Numbered from the stretch's first letter, positions 43,146-53,076 are shown. The stretch: 64,000 nucleotides of DNA from Conservatibacter flavescens (GCF_002795425.1 NZ_PHHA01000009.1:1-64000); one strand, 5' to 3'. Notes: generated by a model from the letters alone, not told the origin. Numbers and translations are program-made.

Positions 43146-43463
43146 CTATTCCACAATCACCACTTCTTGATCATGGGCTACACGTTTCATGCCAAGTTTC
43201 GTCGCAATGGCTTCAATTCGTGTACTATCACCTTGCGTGGTTTCTTCTAGTTTTAAATTTAAATAATCACTCTCTAATACTTGATGTTCTAATACTAACT
43301 CGCCTTTTTCTGACACCAATTGTCGAGTTTTATGGGTTAACCAAATAGTTGATAGCATTGTTATCACTAATGCCAACACCAAACAAACAACCAATTTATT
43401 TGCCGAAAATAAATCTTCTACAATAATATTACGCAGTGGATAACGATCTTCATTACTAAACAT
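43146..43463 (-). CDS. ftsL: Divisome protein FtsL
   Basis: A small bitopic protein of the FtsQLB complex. The start is placed at ATG 43463 ([19 protein letters not shown]), which overlaps the rsmH stop by eight bases and gives 105 residues, the usual length. An earlier in-frame start at 43496 would overlap rsmH by 41 bases. The hydrophobic segment is at about 25-44 ([18 protein letters not shown]). A periplasmic coiled coil follows ([20 protein letters not shown]), then the conserved end region [13 protein letters not shown]. Confidence 0.93.
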   Translation of the reverse strand: MFSNEDRYPLRNIIVEDLFSANKLVVCLVLALVITMLSTIWLTHKTRQLVSEKGELVLEHQVLESDYLNLKLEETTQGDSTRIEAIATKLGMKRVAHDQEVVIVE

Positions 43464-44433
43464 AAGCAACCCTCTCCGCCACACGTAACACCGCACTACG
43501 AGAACGTGGATTCAATGAAATTTCTTGTTCCGTTGGCATGATAGCCTTACCAATTACGTTCAATTTTTGGTTACGCTGAATTTGATCTTCTCGCAGTGGC
43601 AAGCCTTTAGGTATATCATCTCCCTTACTTTGCTTACGCATAAAATGTTTGACCATACGATCTTCAAGAGAATGAAAGCTGATAATCGACAAGCGGCCTT
43701 TTGGAGCCAATACGTCCAATGCTGAATTCAAAATACTCTCTAATTCATCTAGTTCTGAATTAATAAAAATACGAATCGCCTGAAAACTACGAGTTGCTGG
43801 ATGTTTATGTTTATCCTTAAATGGTACCGTTTCTGCAATAAGATTCGCGAGTTGCAGGGTTCGTGTTAAACCCTCCGTCGCATTTTCGCGAGCATTTTGG
43901 TTAAAACGCACAATTGCCTGAGCAATTTTTTTTGCAAAACGTTCTTCGCCGAAAGTTTTCAACACCCAAGCCAAATCTTCTACAGACACCTGTTTTAACC
44001 ATTCTGCAGCAGATAAACCTTGCGTGGTATCCATGCGCATATCCAATGGCCCATCTTTCATAAAGCTGAAACCGCGCTCTGCATCATCTAATTGCGGTGA
44101 AGACACGCCAAGATCTAATAAAATACCATTGATTTTTCCCACTAATCCTAGCTTTTCACAAATTTGAGGAATAGCCGAAAAACTGTGGTGTTCAATATGA
44201 AAACGAGGATCTTCAATCGTCTGTGCTTCTGCTATCGCACGAGGATCCCGATCGATAGCAATCAAGCGTCCTTGTTCACCCAATTGAGATAAAATCAAGC
44301 GAGAATGTCCCCCTCGCCCAAATGTTCCATCAATATAAACACCTTTCTTATCTAACGCCAAACCGTCCACTGCTTCATGTAGCAAAACAGTGTGATGTTC
44401 TGAAAGCGACATAAGATGTTGATGTTTATTCAT
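43456..44433 (-). CDS. rsmH: 16S rRNA C1402 N4-methyltransferase
   Basis: A SAM-dependent enzyme that methylates N4 of cytidine 1402 in 16S rRNA. It has 325 residues. The start region [12 protein letters not shown], the SAM loop [16 protein letters not shown], then [22 protein letters not shown] and [18 protein letters not shown], is diagnostic. An internal ATG at 44412 ([11 protein letters not shown]) would give 318 residues; either start is possible. It is second in the dcw cluster, separated from mraZ by 129 bases that contain a hairpin. Confidence 0.98.
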   Translation of the reverse strand: MNKHQHLMSLSEHHTVLLHEAVDGLALDKKGVYIDGTFGRGGHSRLILSQLGEQGRLIAIDRDPRAIAEAQTIEDPRFHIEHHSFSAIPQICEKLGLVGKINGILLDLGVSSPQLDDAERGFSFMKDGPLDMRMDTTQGLSAAEWLKQVSVEDLAWVLKTFGEERFAKKIAQAIVRFNQNARENATEGLTRTLQLANLIAETVPFKDKHKHPATRSFQAIRIFINSELDELESILNSALDVLAPKGRLSIISFHSLEDRMVKHFMRKQSKGDDIPKGLPLREDQIQRNQKLNVIGKAIMPTEQEISLNPRSRSAVLRVAERVAYV

Positions 44434-44490
44434 AAAAAATAACCAATGATAAAAATTTTAATGAAAATAATCTAAATTAGGAGAGATAAT

Positions 44491-44510
44491 GCGGTGCATA
44501 ATTGCACCGC
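44491..44510. other. Intercistronic hairpin between mraZ and rsmH
   Basis: GCGGTGCA (44491-44498) pairs perfectly with TGCACCGC (44503-44510) across TAAT. No T run follows on the minus strand, so it is not a standard terminator. It may slow RNA decay or mark a processing point between mraZ and rsmH. Confidence 0.5.
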
Positions 44511-44562
44511 TTACCTTTGCTAGTGCTGTTGCCTATTGTGTATCGGAAATTTGCTTTCTCTT

Positions 44563-45021
44563 TTACAATGACAACATTTTTAATTCTTCGGATAAGGCAA
44601 ATTGTCCACTCATGCCTAATTCCATATCTTTTTCGATTTGAGCATGCCATTCGCTTTCGCTCCAAATCTCAAATTTATTAAGCTGTCCCACCAACATAAT
44701 ATTTTTTTCTAGTTTGGCATGTTGGCGTAAGGGTTGGCTTATCAAAATACGACCTGCGCTATCAAGCTCACATTCTGTGGCGTATCCCGTCATCACGCGC
44801 TGTAAACTACGCTGAGCCGGATCAAAATTTGATAAACTTAATAATTTTTTTTCAACTTCGATCCATTCTTGCTCTGGGTATAATAATAGGCAAGGTTGAC
44901 GAATATCCACTGTACAAATCATATTTCCAGCATGCATTTCAAGGATCTCTGGACGATAGCGCGTTGGGATCGCCAACCGCCCTTTCGAATCCAAATTGAT
45001 CGCTGATGCACCACGAAACAT
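44563..45021 (-). CDS. mraZ: Transcriptional regulator MraZ
   Basis: A 152-residue protein with two AbrB-like DNA-binding halves that forms ring-shaped oligomers. In E. coli it represses its own promoter and the dcw cluster. The first half begins [23 protein letters not shown]. The second repeats the pattern in [22 protein letters not shown]. It is the first gene of the cluster. Three GTGG repeats at ten-base steps lie 72-95 bases upstream and fit its known binding mode. Confidence 0.97.
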   Translation of the reverse strand: MFRGASAINLDSKGRLAIPTRYRPEILEMHAGNMICTVDIRQPCLLLYPEQEWIEVEKKLLSLSNFDPAQRSLQRVMTGYATECELDSAGRILISQPLRQHAKLEKNIMLVGQLNKFEIWSESEWHAQIEKDMELGMSGQFALSEELKMLSL

Positions 45022-45092
45022 AATGTTGCTCTTGCCTTATTATTCAGAAAACACATTTTGTATATGATTTTGGGAATTTGATCCCTAATTCA

Positions 45093-45116
45093 CCACAAAA
45101 CTCCACTTTTCGCCAC
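45093..45116 (-). promoter_or_regulatory. Putative MraZ-binding repeats upstream of mraZ
   Basis: CCAC occurs at 45093, 45103 and 45113, exactly ten bases apart; read on the minus strand this is GTGG three times in phase with the helix. E. coli MraZ binds direct TGGG-type repeats with similar periodicity at its own promoter. The rest of the gap (45117-45319) holds an uptake signal near 45181, an AT-rich stretch and no gene that I can see. Confidence 0.6.
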
Positions 45117-45319
45117 TTAGGTTGCCAGTTTATTATTTGTTTGCTCAGCTTGCAAGCAATTTATCGCTTTCTACTTAAAAAAGTGCGGTTATTTTTGTGG
45201 GAGTTTTTTAGAAGAGATAAGAACTGCTGATGCTATATTTGAAATTGTACTAAAAAGACTAAAACGATCAGATTTCAACGCCGATCCAAAAAGATCCTCA
45301 AAATCCGACCGCTTTTTTC

Positions 45320-45664
45320 TTACCGTTCAGCTTTTGCTCGAGTGAGTAACGCGTTATTTTGCTGTAACTGCGATTGAACATTATTGGGTTCTAGCACCGC
45401 TAATACTTGTCCTTGTTTAACATGGCTACCTACCTCTGCTTCCACCGATAAAATCTGCTGTCCTTGTAAAGCAGGGCTAATCGCAATATCTTCCTTCGCC
45501 ACCCAGCTTCCAGCTAGTTGCAAAGTTCTAGCAAATTCAACCGCTTGCGGTTGTACCACGCTCACTTTCATTAAAGCCGCATTGGAGCTGCTGTCGTTAT
45601 GTTGTTCTTGGCAAGCGGTTAAAATCAGGCTCATCAATCCTAAAGCCAGTATATTTCTCTTCAT
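45320..45664 (-). pseudogene. Truncated RND-type efflux adaptor lipoprotein
   Basis: Only 114 residues of a protein family that usually has 350-400. A lipoprotein signal ends LILTAC. Then comes the adaptor start VSVVQPQAVEFARTLQLAG and the lipoyl-like half SPALQGQQILSVEAEVGSHVKQGQVLAVLEPNN. The frame stops after TRAKAER, just as the coiled-coil hairpin should begin. No partner pump or remaining adaptor sequence follows. It is divergent from a MarR gene. Two CAAGCGGT cores (Actinobacillus-type uptake signal) lie inside, while the AAGTGCGGT type is absent. It is probably a decayed import. Confidence 0.75.
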
Positions 45665-45667
45665 ATT

Positions 45668-45804
45668 AAGTCCTAAAATTTACTAAATTTCACGGAATTA
45701 TAGTTATATTTAGGACTAAATCAAGTAAATTTTAAGACTATTTTTGCTTGATTATTTTATTTTTTAGATTAAAATAAGCCACACTTTAGTCAATTTTAGG
45801 ACTT
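45668..45804. promoter_or_regulatory. Divergent promoter region with four copies of a 13-base motif
   Basis: AATTTTAGGACTT stands just before the MarR start (45792-45804), and its exact inverse just before the adaptor start (45668-45680). Variants ATATTTAGGACTA (45706-45718) and AATTTTAAGACTA (45728-45740) lie between. The outer copies contain the AGGA of the ribosome binding sites. A MarR-type protein usually binds palindromes in such divergent regions, so these may be operator half-sites. Confidence 0.45.
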
Positions 45805-45809
45805 TTATA

Positions 45810-46259
45810 ATGAGCAATCTTGATAAATTTGAGAAACAAATCAATGAAATTGAAGTGGTTATGGACGCTTGGGTAGAAAAATTAGGCTTAGGTTATAACC
45901 ATTATGCCGTTTTATATTCCCTCGCTACGGCAGAAAATGGACAATGTACCCAAAAGCAGATTTGTGAAGAATGGTGGGTACCGAAGCAAACGGTATTTAA
46001 TATCTGTAAGGATTATAAAGAAAAAGGCTGGATTGAATTTAGCGAAAGCTCAACAGATAAACGAGAACGCATTATGCGCTTAACCGAGATGGGTAAAGCC
46101 CAAGCAGAGCCTATTCGGAAAAAAACGGAACAATTTGATGAACAAACCTTTGCCCGTTTTGGTAAGAAAAAAACGGCTCAAATGTTCGCTCTGTTAGCCG
46201 AGTTTTGCGACATTTGCCGTACGCAAGTTGAGAATATGGAAATAGAAAAGAATGACTGA
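45810..46259 (+). CDS. MarR-family transcriptional regulator
   Basis: A 149-residue winged-helix protein. The recognition helix lies in QKQICEEWWVPKQTVFNICKDYKEKGWIEF (about residues 50-79), and the wing in SESSTDKRERIMRLTEMGKAQ. The N- and C-terminal helices would form the dimer interface. It is divergent from the adaptor remnant and overlaps the next gene by eight bases, so it forms an operon with it. It probably represses this small efflux-like unit and responds to a small aromatic or toxic ligand. The ligand is unknown. Confidence 0.85.
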   Translation: MSNLDKFEKQINEIEVVMDAWVEKLGLGYNHYAVLYSLATAENGQCTQKQICEEWWVPKQTVFNICKDYKEKGWIEFSESSTDKRERIMRLTEMGKAQAEPIRKKTEQFDEQTFARFGKKKTAQMFALLAEFCDICRTQVENMEIEKND

Positions 46260-47142
46260 CATCTTAAATGTAAATGTAGCCCCAACCGCTGAACCAACGA
46301 TGGCTCGCACCTTAAAAAACATTGCCATTCAGCATAAAAAACGCCTGTTGGCGACCTTTAGTTTGGTGGCATTAGAAAATCTATTATTGTTGCTTTATCC
46401 GTTAATCGGTAGTTTTGCCGTCAATGCGGTATTAAACGGACAACTGGTGTCTGCATTAGCCTATGCCTTTACGGTACTGATCATTTGGTCGGTTGGTTCG
46501 GCAAGGCGAGCAGTGGACACCCGAGCCTTTACGCGAATTTATACTGAATTAGTTGTGCCAGTGATCCTTAATCAGCGGGTTAAAGGGATTGATACTTCGA
46601 CCACAACGGCACGAGTAGCACTTTCTCGTGAGTTTGTGAATTTCTTTGAGCATCATTTACCGACATTGATCACCTCTTTCTGCTCTATTTTAGGGGCAGT
46701 AGTGATGCTGCTCTTTATTGAGTTTTGGTCTGGCTTGGTCGCCTTGCTGATTGTAATTGGTTTTGGGCTGATGTTACCAAACTATGTGCAGGTAAATGAT
46801 ACGCTTTATTTCAAACTTAACAACCGCCTTGAAAAAGAAGTGGAGCGCATTGAGCGTTCTAAAAACAAGGAATTAGTGAAGCATTATCGTTTAGTAGAAA
46901 AACTGCGTGTGCTGATTTCCAACCGTGAAGCCTTTAGCTTTCTTGCAATTGGTGTGGCAATGAGTGTGTTATTTGGGGTAACGCTGACGGTGCTTACCTT
47001 CAAAGAAGGTGTAACCGCAGGGCATATTTATGCGGTAATTACCTACCTCTGGACCTTTGCGATTAGCCTCGATGATGCACCGGGACTGTTGGAAGAAATG
47101 TCTAAACTAAAAGATATTGGCAAGCGAGTGGAAGTGGAGTAA
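46252..47142 (+). CDS. ABC-type six-helix membrane domain without ATPase
   Basis: A 296-residue protein that matches an ABC exporter transmembrane domain in length and helix spacing. Hydrophobic pairs are at about 35-80, 135-175 and 225-275, with a long cytoplasmic helix (RLEKEVERIERSKNKELVKHY) between helices 4 and 5. It ends GLLEEMSKLKDIGKRVEVE, where an ATPase domain would normally begin. No Walker motifs occur here or in the 39 bases before the next gene. It may use an ATPase encoded elsewhere or have another role. It is coupled to the MarR gene by an eight-base overlap. Confidence 0.7.
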   Translation: MTDILNVNVAPTAEPTMARTLKNIAIQHKKRLLATFSLVALENLLLLLYPLIGSFAVNAVLNGQLVSALAYAFTVLIIWSVGSARRAVDTRAFTRIYTELVVPVILNQRVKGIDTSTTTARVALSREFVNFFEHHLPTLITSFCSILGAVVMLLFIEFWSGLVALLIVIGFGLMLPNYVQVNDTLYFKLNNRLEKEVERIERSKNKELVKHYRLVEKLRVLISNREAFSFLAIGVAMSVLFGVTLTVLTFKEGVTAGHIYAVITYLWTFAISLDDAPGLLEEMSKLKDIGKRVEVE

Positions 47143-47181
47143 TCTCTTCATTACAAGATAAACATAAAAAGCATAGGAAGT

Positions 47182-48030
47182 ATGATGAAAGTAGGGCTTG
47201 TACTAGAAGGTGGCGCTATGCGCGGCATGTTTACCGCTGGCGTATTAGATGTATTTATGGATCATAATATCCACATTGATGGTATTGTTAGTGTCTCTGC
47301 TGGGGCTTTATTTGGAGTAAACTTACCTTCTCAACAACGTGGCAGAGTGCTACGTTATAATCTCCAATTATTGCATGATAAGCGCTATATGGGATTACAT
47401 AGTTGGTTAACCACAGGCAATATCGTTAACAAAGACTTCACCTTTTATGAGGTTCCATATACGATTGATCCTTTTGATCAAACAACCTTTTCACAATCTC
47501 ATATGGATTTTTATGCTACGCTGACCAATGTTGAAACCGGTTTACCCGAATACATTAAAATTACTGATGTTTTCAAACAAATGGAGGTATTTCGTGCTAC
47601 TTCTGCGATGCCTCTCGTTTCTAAAATGGTCGAAATCAATGGACAGCGCTACTTAGACGGAGGGATTGCTGATAGCATTCCTCTAAAGCAATGCCAACAA
47701 TTAGGTTATGATAAAATTATTGTTATTTTAACTCGCCCGCTTGATTATCGTAAAACGCCGAGTAATCTGTTTTTATTTAAGACTTTTTATAAACGCTATC
47801 CAAAACTCATTGAGTGTATGGCCAAACGACATCTAGACTATAACAACACTGTCGAAGACATTATTCGCCTTGAACAAGCGCAAAAAATCTTTGTGATTCG
47901 CCCTTCAATCACTTTGCCAATTAAGCGCATCGAAAAAGATTTAACAAAAATTCAAGCCATGTATGATCTTGGTGTCAGCGATTGTCAACAACTGATTCCC
48001 CAATTACAACACTATCTACATCAATCATAA
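47182..48030 (+). CDS. Patatin-like phospholipase (YjjU type)
   Basis: A 282-residue patatin-fold hydrolase. The oxyanion loop is GLVLEGGAMRGMFTAGVLD, the nucleophile serine is in IVSVSAGALFG (about residue 41), and the catalytic aspartate in YLDGGIADSIPL. The usual GxSxG reads SxSxG here, with Ser in place of the first Gly. Likely an intracellular acyl-ester hydrolase; the substrate is unknown. The start has AGGAAG before two consecutive ATG codons, either of which could be used. The tautomerase gene follows 10 bases later, so the two are co-transcribed. Confidence 0.85.
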   Translation: MMKVGLVLEGGAMRGMFTAGVLDVFMDHNIHIDGIVSVSAGALFGVNLPSQQRGRVLRYNLQLLHDKRYMGLHSWLTTGNIVNKDFTFYEVPYTIDPFDQTTFSQSHMDFYATLTNVETGLPEYIKITDVFKQMEVFRATSAMPLVSKMVEINGQRYLDGGIADSIPLKQCQQLGYDKIIVILTRPLDYRKTPSNLFLFKTFYKRYPKLIECMAKRHLDYNNTVEDIIRLEQAQKIFVIRPSITLPIKRIEKDLTKIQAMYDLGVSDCQQLIPQLQHYLHQS

Positions 48031-48040
48031 GGAAAAAATA

Positions 48041-48253
48041 ATGCCTTACGTTAACATTAAACTGACTGGAGATCATGAAGCACCAAGTCGTACCCAAAAA
48101 TCTGAAATTATTGCCGGTGTAACCGAATTACTTAGCCGAGTGTTAAATAAAAATCCTGCTAGCACTGTTGTCATTATTGAAGAAATTCCAATGGATAATT
48201 ATGGTTTAGGGGGGAAATCGATAACTGAGGTACGCAAAACAAACACAAAATAA
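48041..48253 (+). CDS. 4-oxalocrotonate tautomerase family protein
   Basis: Seventy residues starting MPYVNIKLTG. After removal of Met, the N-terminal proline is the catalytic base of this family. The middle helix (SRTQKSEIIAGVTELLSRVL) and the strand TVVIIEEIPMDNYGLGGKS are typical of hexameric tautomerases. The arginine that usually stands near residue 11 is not obvious. The natural substrate is unknown; these proteins often act on enol-keto acids or remain orphan. It lies 10 bases after the patatin gene, with AAGGA upstream. Confidence 0.85.
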   Translation: MPYVNIKLTGDHEAPSRTQKSEIIAGVTELLSRVLNKNPASTVVIIEEIPMDNYGLGGKSITEVRKTNTK

Positions 48254-48382
48254 TCACTGTTAGTCGAGACATTCAAAGTGCGGTGGGTTTTCCTAAACTT
48301 TTTACGTTTTAACATTGAGATTAGAGGCAGAACATAGTAAAGTAAACAGCTGTTTGTTTTTGTATTTTTCAACCAATTTTGA

Positions 48383-49690
<1,308 letters not shown>

Positions 49691-49726
49691 CATTCTTGCA
49701 AACAAATACATTCACATAAATTAACT

Positions 49727-49754
49727 TTGGACGGTATCCCCGTCCAATTTTTTT
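49727..49754 (+). terminator. Terminator after purA
   Basis: TTGGACGG (49727-49734) pairs with CCGTCCAA (49740-49747), followed by seven T. It is a classic intrinsic terminator 37 bases after the purA stop. Confidence 0.88.
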
Positions 49755-49799
49755 AGTGAGCCTTGCTGAAATAAACAGTATTTTCCTTATAACAACAAA

Positions 49800-49833
49800 A
49801 AACCGCACCTATCTTCTTGATAAAGTGCGGTTT
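49800..49833. terminator. USS-pair hairpin between purA and rpsT
   Basis: AAACCGCAC (49800-49808) pairs with GTGCGGTTT (49825-49833), with A and T runs on both sides. It lies 26 bases past the rpsT stop and can serve both directions. Confidence 0.7.
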
Positions 49834-49859
49834 ATTTTTTATGAGTTTTTAACTAGCAA

Positions 49860-50123
49860 TTATGCTAATTTTTTAATTTGCGCAACTAATTTAGATTTGT
49901 GGTTAGCTGCTTTGTTCGCATGGATTAAACCTTTAGATGCCATACGATCGACAACTTTTTGCATTTCAACAAACGCAGCTTCTGCTGCTGCTTTTTCGCC
50001 TGCAGCGATTTGAGCATAAACTTTCTTAATGTAAGTACGCATCATTGAACGTTGACTTGCATTGTGTTGACGGCGTTTTTCAGATTGTACCGCGCGTTTT
50101 TTTGCTGACTTGATATTAGCCAA
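49860..50123 (-). CDS. rpsT: 30S ribosomal protein S20
   Basis: A basic 87-residue protein binding 16S rRNA, beginning (M)[29 protein letters not shown]. The start codon is TTG, with TAGGAG six bases upstream. E. coli rpsT also starts with UUG, and this is part of its translational self-control by S20. The same arrangement suggests the same control here. It is divergent from murJ across 284 bases that contain the promoters and no gene that I can recognise. Confidence 0.98.
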   Translation of the reverse strand: MANIKSAKKRAVQSEKRRQHNASQRSMMRTYIKKVYAQIAAGEKAAAEAAFVEMQKVVDRMASKGLIHANKAANHKSKLVAQIKKLA

Positions 50124-50407
50124 GGTAAACTCCTAAGAATCTCGTAATAAAATAGTGTACAGTAAAGGGCAATACTATGCCGAGCTTTTACTTTTATGTC
50201 AATACATTTTTTAATTCGGTGAGACACAACCGATAGATAAGCACCGTTTTTGACCTAACTACTTTGCTTAGCCGGAGCACAAGTAGCAACGATGAACGAT
50301 GTGGACGAGATTTTAACAGTTTTTTTGCTTAGAATACAGGTTTTCTATACAATTAAACAAAATTTTCTCATTGTTTTTTTTAAACACTTTATCAAGAGCA
50401 ATCAATT

Positions 50408-51979
50408 TTGAGCAAACGACTTTTAAAATCAGGCATTATTGTCAGTACCATGACATTACTATCTCGTATACTTGGTTTGATTCGGGATGTAGTTATTGCC
50501 AATATCATCGGTGCTGGAGCTGCTGCCGATGTTTTCCTTTTTGCAAACCGTATTCCCAATTTTTTACGCCGTTTATTTGCTGAAGGTGCATTTTCTCAAG
50601 CCTTTGTGCCAGTACTTGCTGAATATCAAAAACAAGGAGATTTAACCAAAACTCAAGCATTCATCGGCAAAGTTTCCGGCACGCTAGGCGGACTGGTTTC
50701 TATCGTCACTCTGCTTGCCATGATTGGCTCCCCTATTGTTGCTGCCATTTTCGGTACGGGGTGGTTTATAGATTGGTTAAATGATGGCCCAGATGCAAGC
50801 AAATTTGAACAAGCCTCACTCTTGCTCAAAATTACTTTTCCCTATTTATGGTTTATTACCTTTGTTGCCTTATCCGGCGCGATTTTAAACACACTAGGCA
50901 AGTTTGGGGTCATGTCATTTTCCCCCGTTTTACTAAATATTGCGATGATCGGTGCGGCTGTTTTTCTTTCGCCTCACACCTCTAGCCCCGATCTCGCCTT
51001 AGCTATTGGCATTTTCTTAGGTGGATTATTGCAATTTTTATTTCAAATTCCATTTCTAAAACGTGCAGGACTATTGGTAAAACCGAAATGGGCATGGAAT
51101 GATGAAGGTGTAAAAAAAATTCGAACGCTAATGATACCTGCATTATTTGGTGTCTCGGTCAGTCAAATTAATTTGTTATTAGATACCTTTATTGCCTCAT
51201 TTTTAATGACAGGTTCAATCAGCTGGCTCTACTACTCTGACCGCTTACTTGAGTTTCCATTAGGTTTATTTGGTATTGCTATTTCAACGGTGATTTTACC
51301 CGCTCTTGCCCGCCATCACGTCAATCGTAGTGATAATGAGGCACAAAGTGCGGTCGATTTTCGCAACACGATGGATTGGGGCGTGCGCATGATTTTATTA
51401 CTCGGACTCCCTGCCATGTTTGGTATCGCCATTTTAGCCCAACCTATGTTGCTAACCCTATTTATGCGTGGAAATTTTACGCTCAATGATGTACAAGCCG
51501 CTTCCCTTTCACTATGGGCATTTAATTCCGGCTTACTTAGCTTTATGTTAATTAAAATTTTAGCCAACGGCTATTATGCACGCCAAGATACCAAAACCCC
51601 CGTAAAAATCGGTATTATCGCGATGATAAGTAATATGCTATTCAATATTTTAGCTATTTGGTTTAGCTATGTTGGTTTAGCGATAGCGTCTGCCATGTCT
51701 GCCACACTCAATGCCTATTTGCTTTATCGTGGCTTGGCTCAAAACAATATTTATCGTTTCACAAAACAAAGTGCGGTCTTTTTTGCCAAAGTTTTTATTT
51801 CCGCTTTCATTATGGGCGTTTTAATTTGGTATAACACACCAAGCCTAATGGAATGGTATGCCATGAGTTTTCTCATGCGTATTTATTGGCTAGTTTGGTT
51901 AATTACTTTTGCCGGATTTATTTATTTTGTTATGCTTATCTTACTCGGTATTCGTAAACGACACCTCGCAACGAGTTAA
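50408..51979 (+). CDS. murJ: Lipid II flippase MurJ
   Basis: A fourteen-helix MOP-family flippase of 523 residues that moves lipid II to the periplasmic face. It starts with TTG (MSKRLLKSGIIVSTMTLLSR). The conserved RDVVIANIIGAGAAADVFLFANRIPNFLRRLFAEGAF segment follows, with the essential arginines (Arg18, Arg24, Arg52 region in E. coli numbering). FSPVLLNIAMI and YYSDRLLEFPLGLFGIAI are also family hallmarks. It supplies flipping for the lipid II made by MurG and MraY in this window. Uptake signals lie within the gene. Confidence 0.97.
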   Translation: MSKRLLKSGIIVSTMTLLSRILGLIRDVVIANIIGAGAAADVFLFANRIPNFLRRLFAEGAFSQAFVPVLAEYQKQGDLTKTQAFIGKVSGTLGGLVSIVTLLAMIGSPIVAAIFGTGWFIDWLNDGPDASKFEQASLLLKITFPYLWFITFVALSGAILNTLGKFGVMSFSPVLLNIAMIGAAVFLSPHTSSPDLALAIGIFLGGLLQFLFQIPFLKRAGLLVKPKWAWNDEGVKKIRTLMIPALFGVSVSQINLLLDTFIASFLMTGSISWLYYSDRLLEFPLGLFGIAISTVILPALARHHVNRSDNEAQSAVDFRNTMDWGVRMILLLGLPAMFGIAILAQPMLLTLFMRGNFTLNDVQAASLSLWAFNSGLLSFMLIKILANGYYARQDTKTPVKIGIIAMISNMLFNILAIWFSYVGLAIASAMSATLNAYLLYRGLAQNNIYRFTKQSAVFFAKVFISAFIMGVLIWYNTPSLMEWYAMSFLMRIYWLVWLITFAGFIYFVMLILLGIRKRHLATS

Positions 51980-52011
51980 CAAACAATCATTATTTAAAAA
52001 GGAACATAGTT

Positions 52012-53076
52012 ATGGCTATTCAAGTTAAAGCTTATGCAGCACAAAGTCCAACCTCACCTCTTGCGCCAATGGATTTAACACGTCGCGAATTACGCTCAAA
52101 TGATGTGGAAATCGATATTCTTTATTGCGGGGTATGTCATTCTGACTTACATACCGCCCGCGCTGACTGGGGCGAGGCGTTTTCCATTTATCCCGTAGTA
52201 CCTGGTCATGAAATTGTCGGCCGTGTAAAAAATATTGGTAGCCAAGTTCGTCAATATAAAATTGGTGATTTAGTTGGCGTAGGATGTATGGTTGATTCAT
52301 GCCAAAGCTGTTCACCTTGTAAACATGACTTAGAACAATTTTGTGAACACGGTATGACTGCTACTTATAGTAGCCATGATCGTATTGATGGTACAGTAAC
52401 ACAGGGCGGATACAGTACAGGAATCGTAGTACGCGAAGAGTTCGTATTACGTATCCCTGAAAACTTAGATACCAAAGCTGTTGCACCTTTATTATGTGCT
52501 GGTATTACGACCTATTCCCCATTACGCCATTGGAATGTGCAACCAGGCAGCAAAGTCGCAGTGATCGGATTAGGCGGTCTTGGTCACATGGCGATCAAAC
52601 TCGCGAAAGCAATGGGGGCTGAAGTGAGTCTATTTACTCGTTCCAAAGGGAAAGAACAAGATGCTTATGCACTGGGTGCAAGCCATGTTATTTACTCTAC
52701 TGATGAAGAAGCGATGAGCTCAGCCGCCAATCAATTCAACTTAATTATTGATACCGTGCCTTATACTCACGATCTAAATCCCTATATACCGACCCTCGCT
52801 TTAGATGGCACATTAGTTTTAGTCGGTTTAGTTGGAGATACTGAAAAAACTATCTCAACAGTACCAATGTTATTTGGTCGCCGTTCCATTTCAGCTTCGC
52901 TTATTGGTGGAATTAAAGAAACACAGGAAATGCTTGATTTTTGTGGCCAACACAACGTAGTGCCTGAAATTGAAATGATCAACATGCAAAACATTAATGA
53001 AGCTTATGAACGCATGTTAAAAAGCGATGTAAAATATCGCTTTGTCATTGATATGCAAAGTCTCAAAGATGAGTAA
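52012..53076 (+). CDS. Zinc-dependent NAD(P) alcohol dehydrogenase, CAD type
   Basis: A medium-chain dehydrogenase of 354 residues, close to E. coli YahK-type aldehyde reductases. Catalytic zinc ligands are in LYCGVCHSDLHTA (Cys and His near 40-45), and GHEIVGRV follows. The structural zinc cysteines are in CQSCSPCKHDLEQFC. The nucleotide fold is GLGGLGHMAIKLAKAMG, followed by SLFTRSKGK, which fits NADPH preference. Substrates are probably a broad range of aldehydes. It is a single gene 32 bases after murJ, with AAGGAA before the ATG, and closed by a bidirectional terminator. Confidence 0.88.
   Translation: MAIQVKAYAAQSPTSPLAPMDLTRRELRSNDVEIDILYCGVCHSDLHTARADWGEAFSIYPVVPGHEIVGRVKNIGSQVRQYKIGDLVGVGCMVDSCQSCSPCKHDLEQFCEHGMTATYSSHDRIDGTVTQGGYSTGIVVREEFVLRIPENLDTKAVAPLLCAGITTYSPLRHWNVQPGSKVAVIGLGGLGHMAIKLAKAMGAEVSLFTRSKGKEQDAYALGASHVIYSTDEEAMSSAANQFNLIIDTVPYTHDLNPYIPTLALDGTLVLVGLVGDTEKTISTVPMLFGRRSISASLIGGIKETQEMLDFCGQHNVVPEIEMINMQNINEAYERMLKSDVKYRFVIDMQSLKDE

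Noticed and set aside
48344-48355. AAACAGCTGTTT upstream of purA as a PurR box
   Set aside because: The half-sites are spaced differently from the PurR palindrome and the central AAACGTTT is absent; left as an unassigned palindrome.
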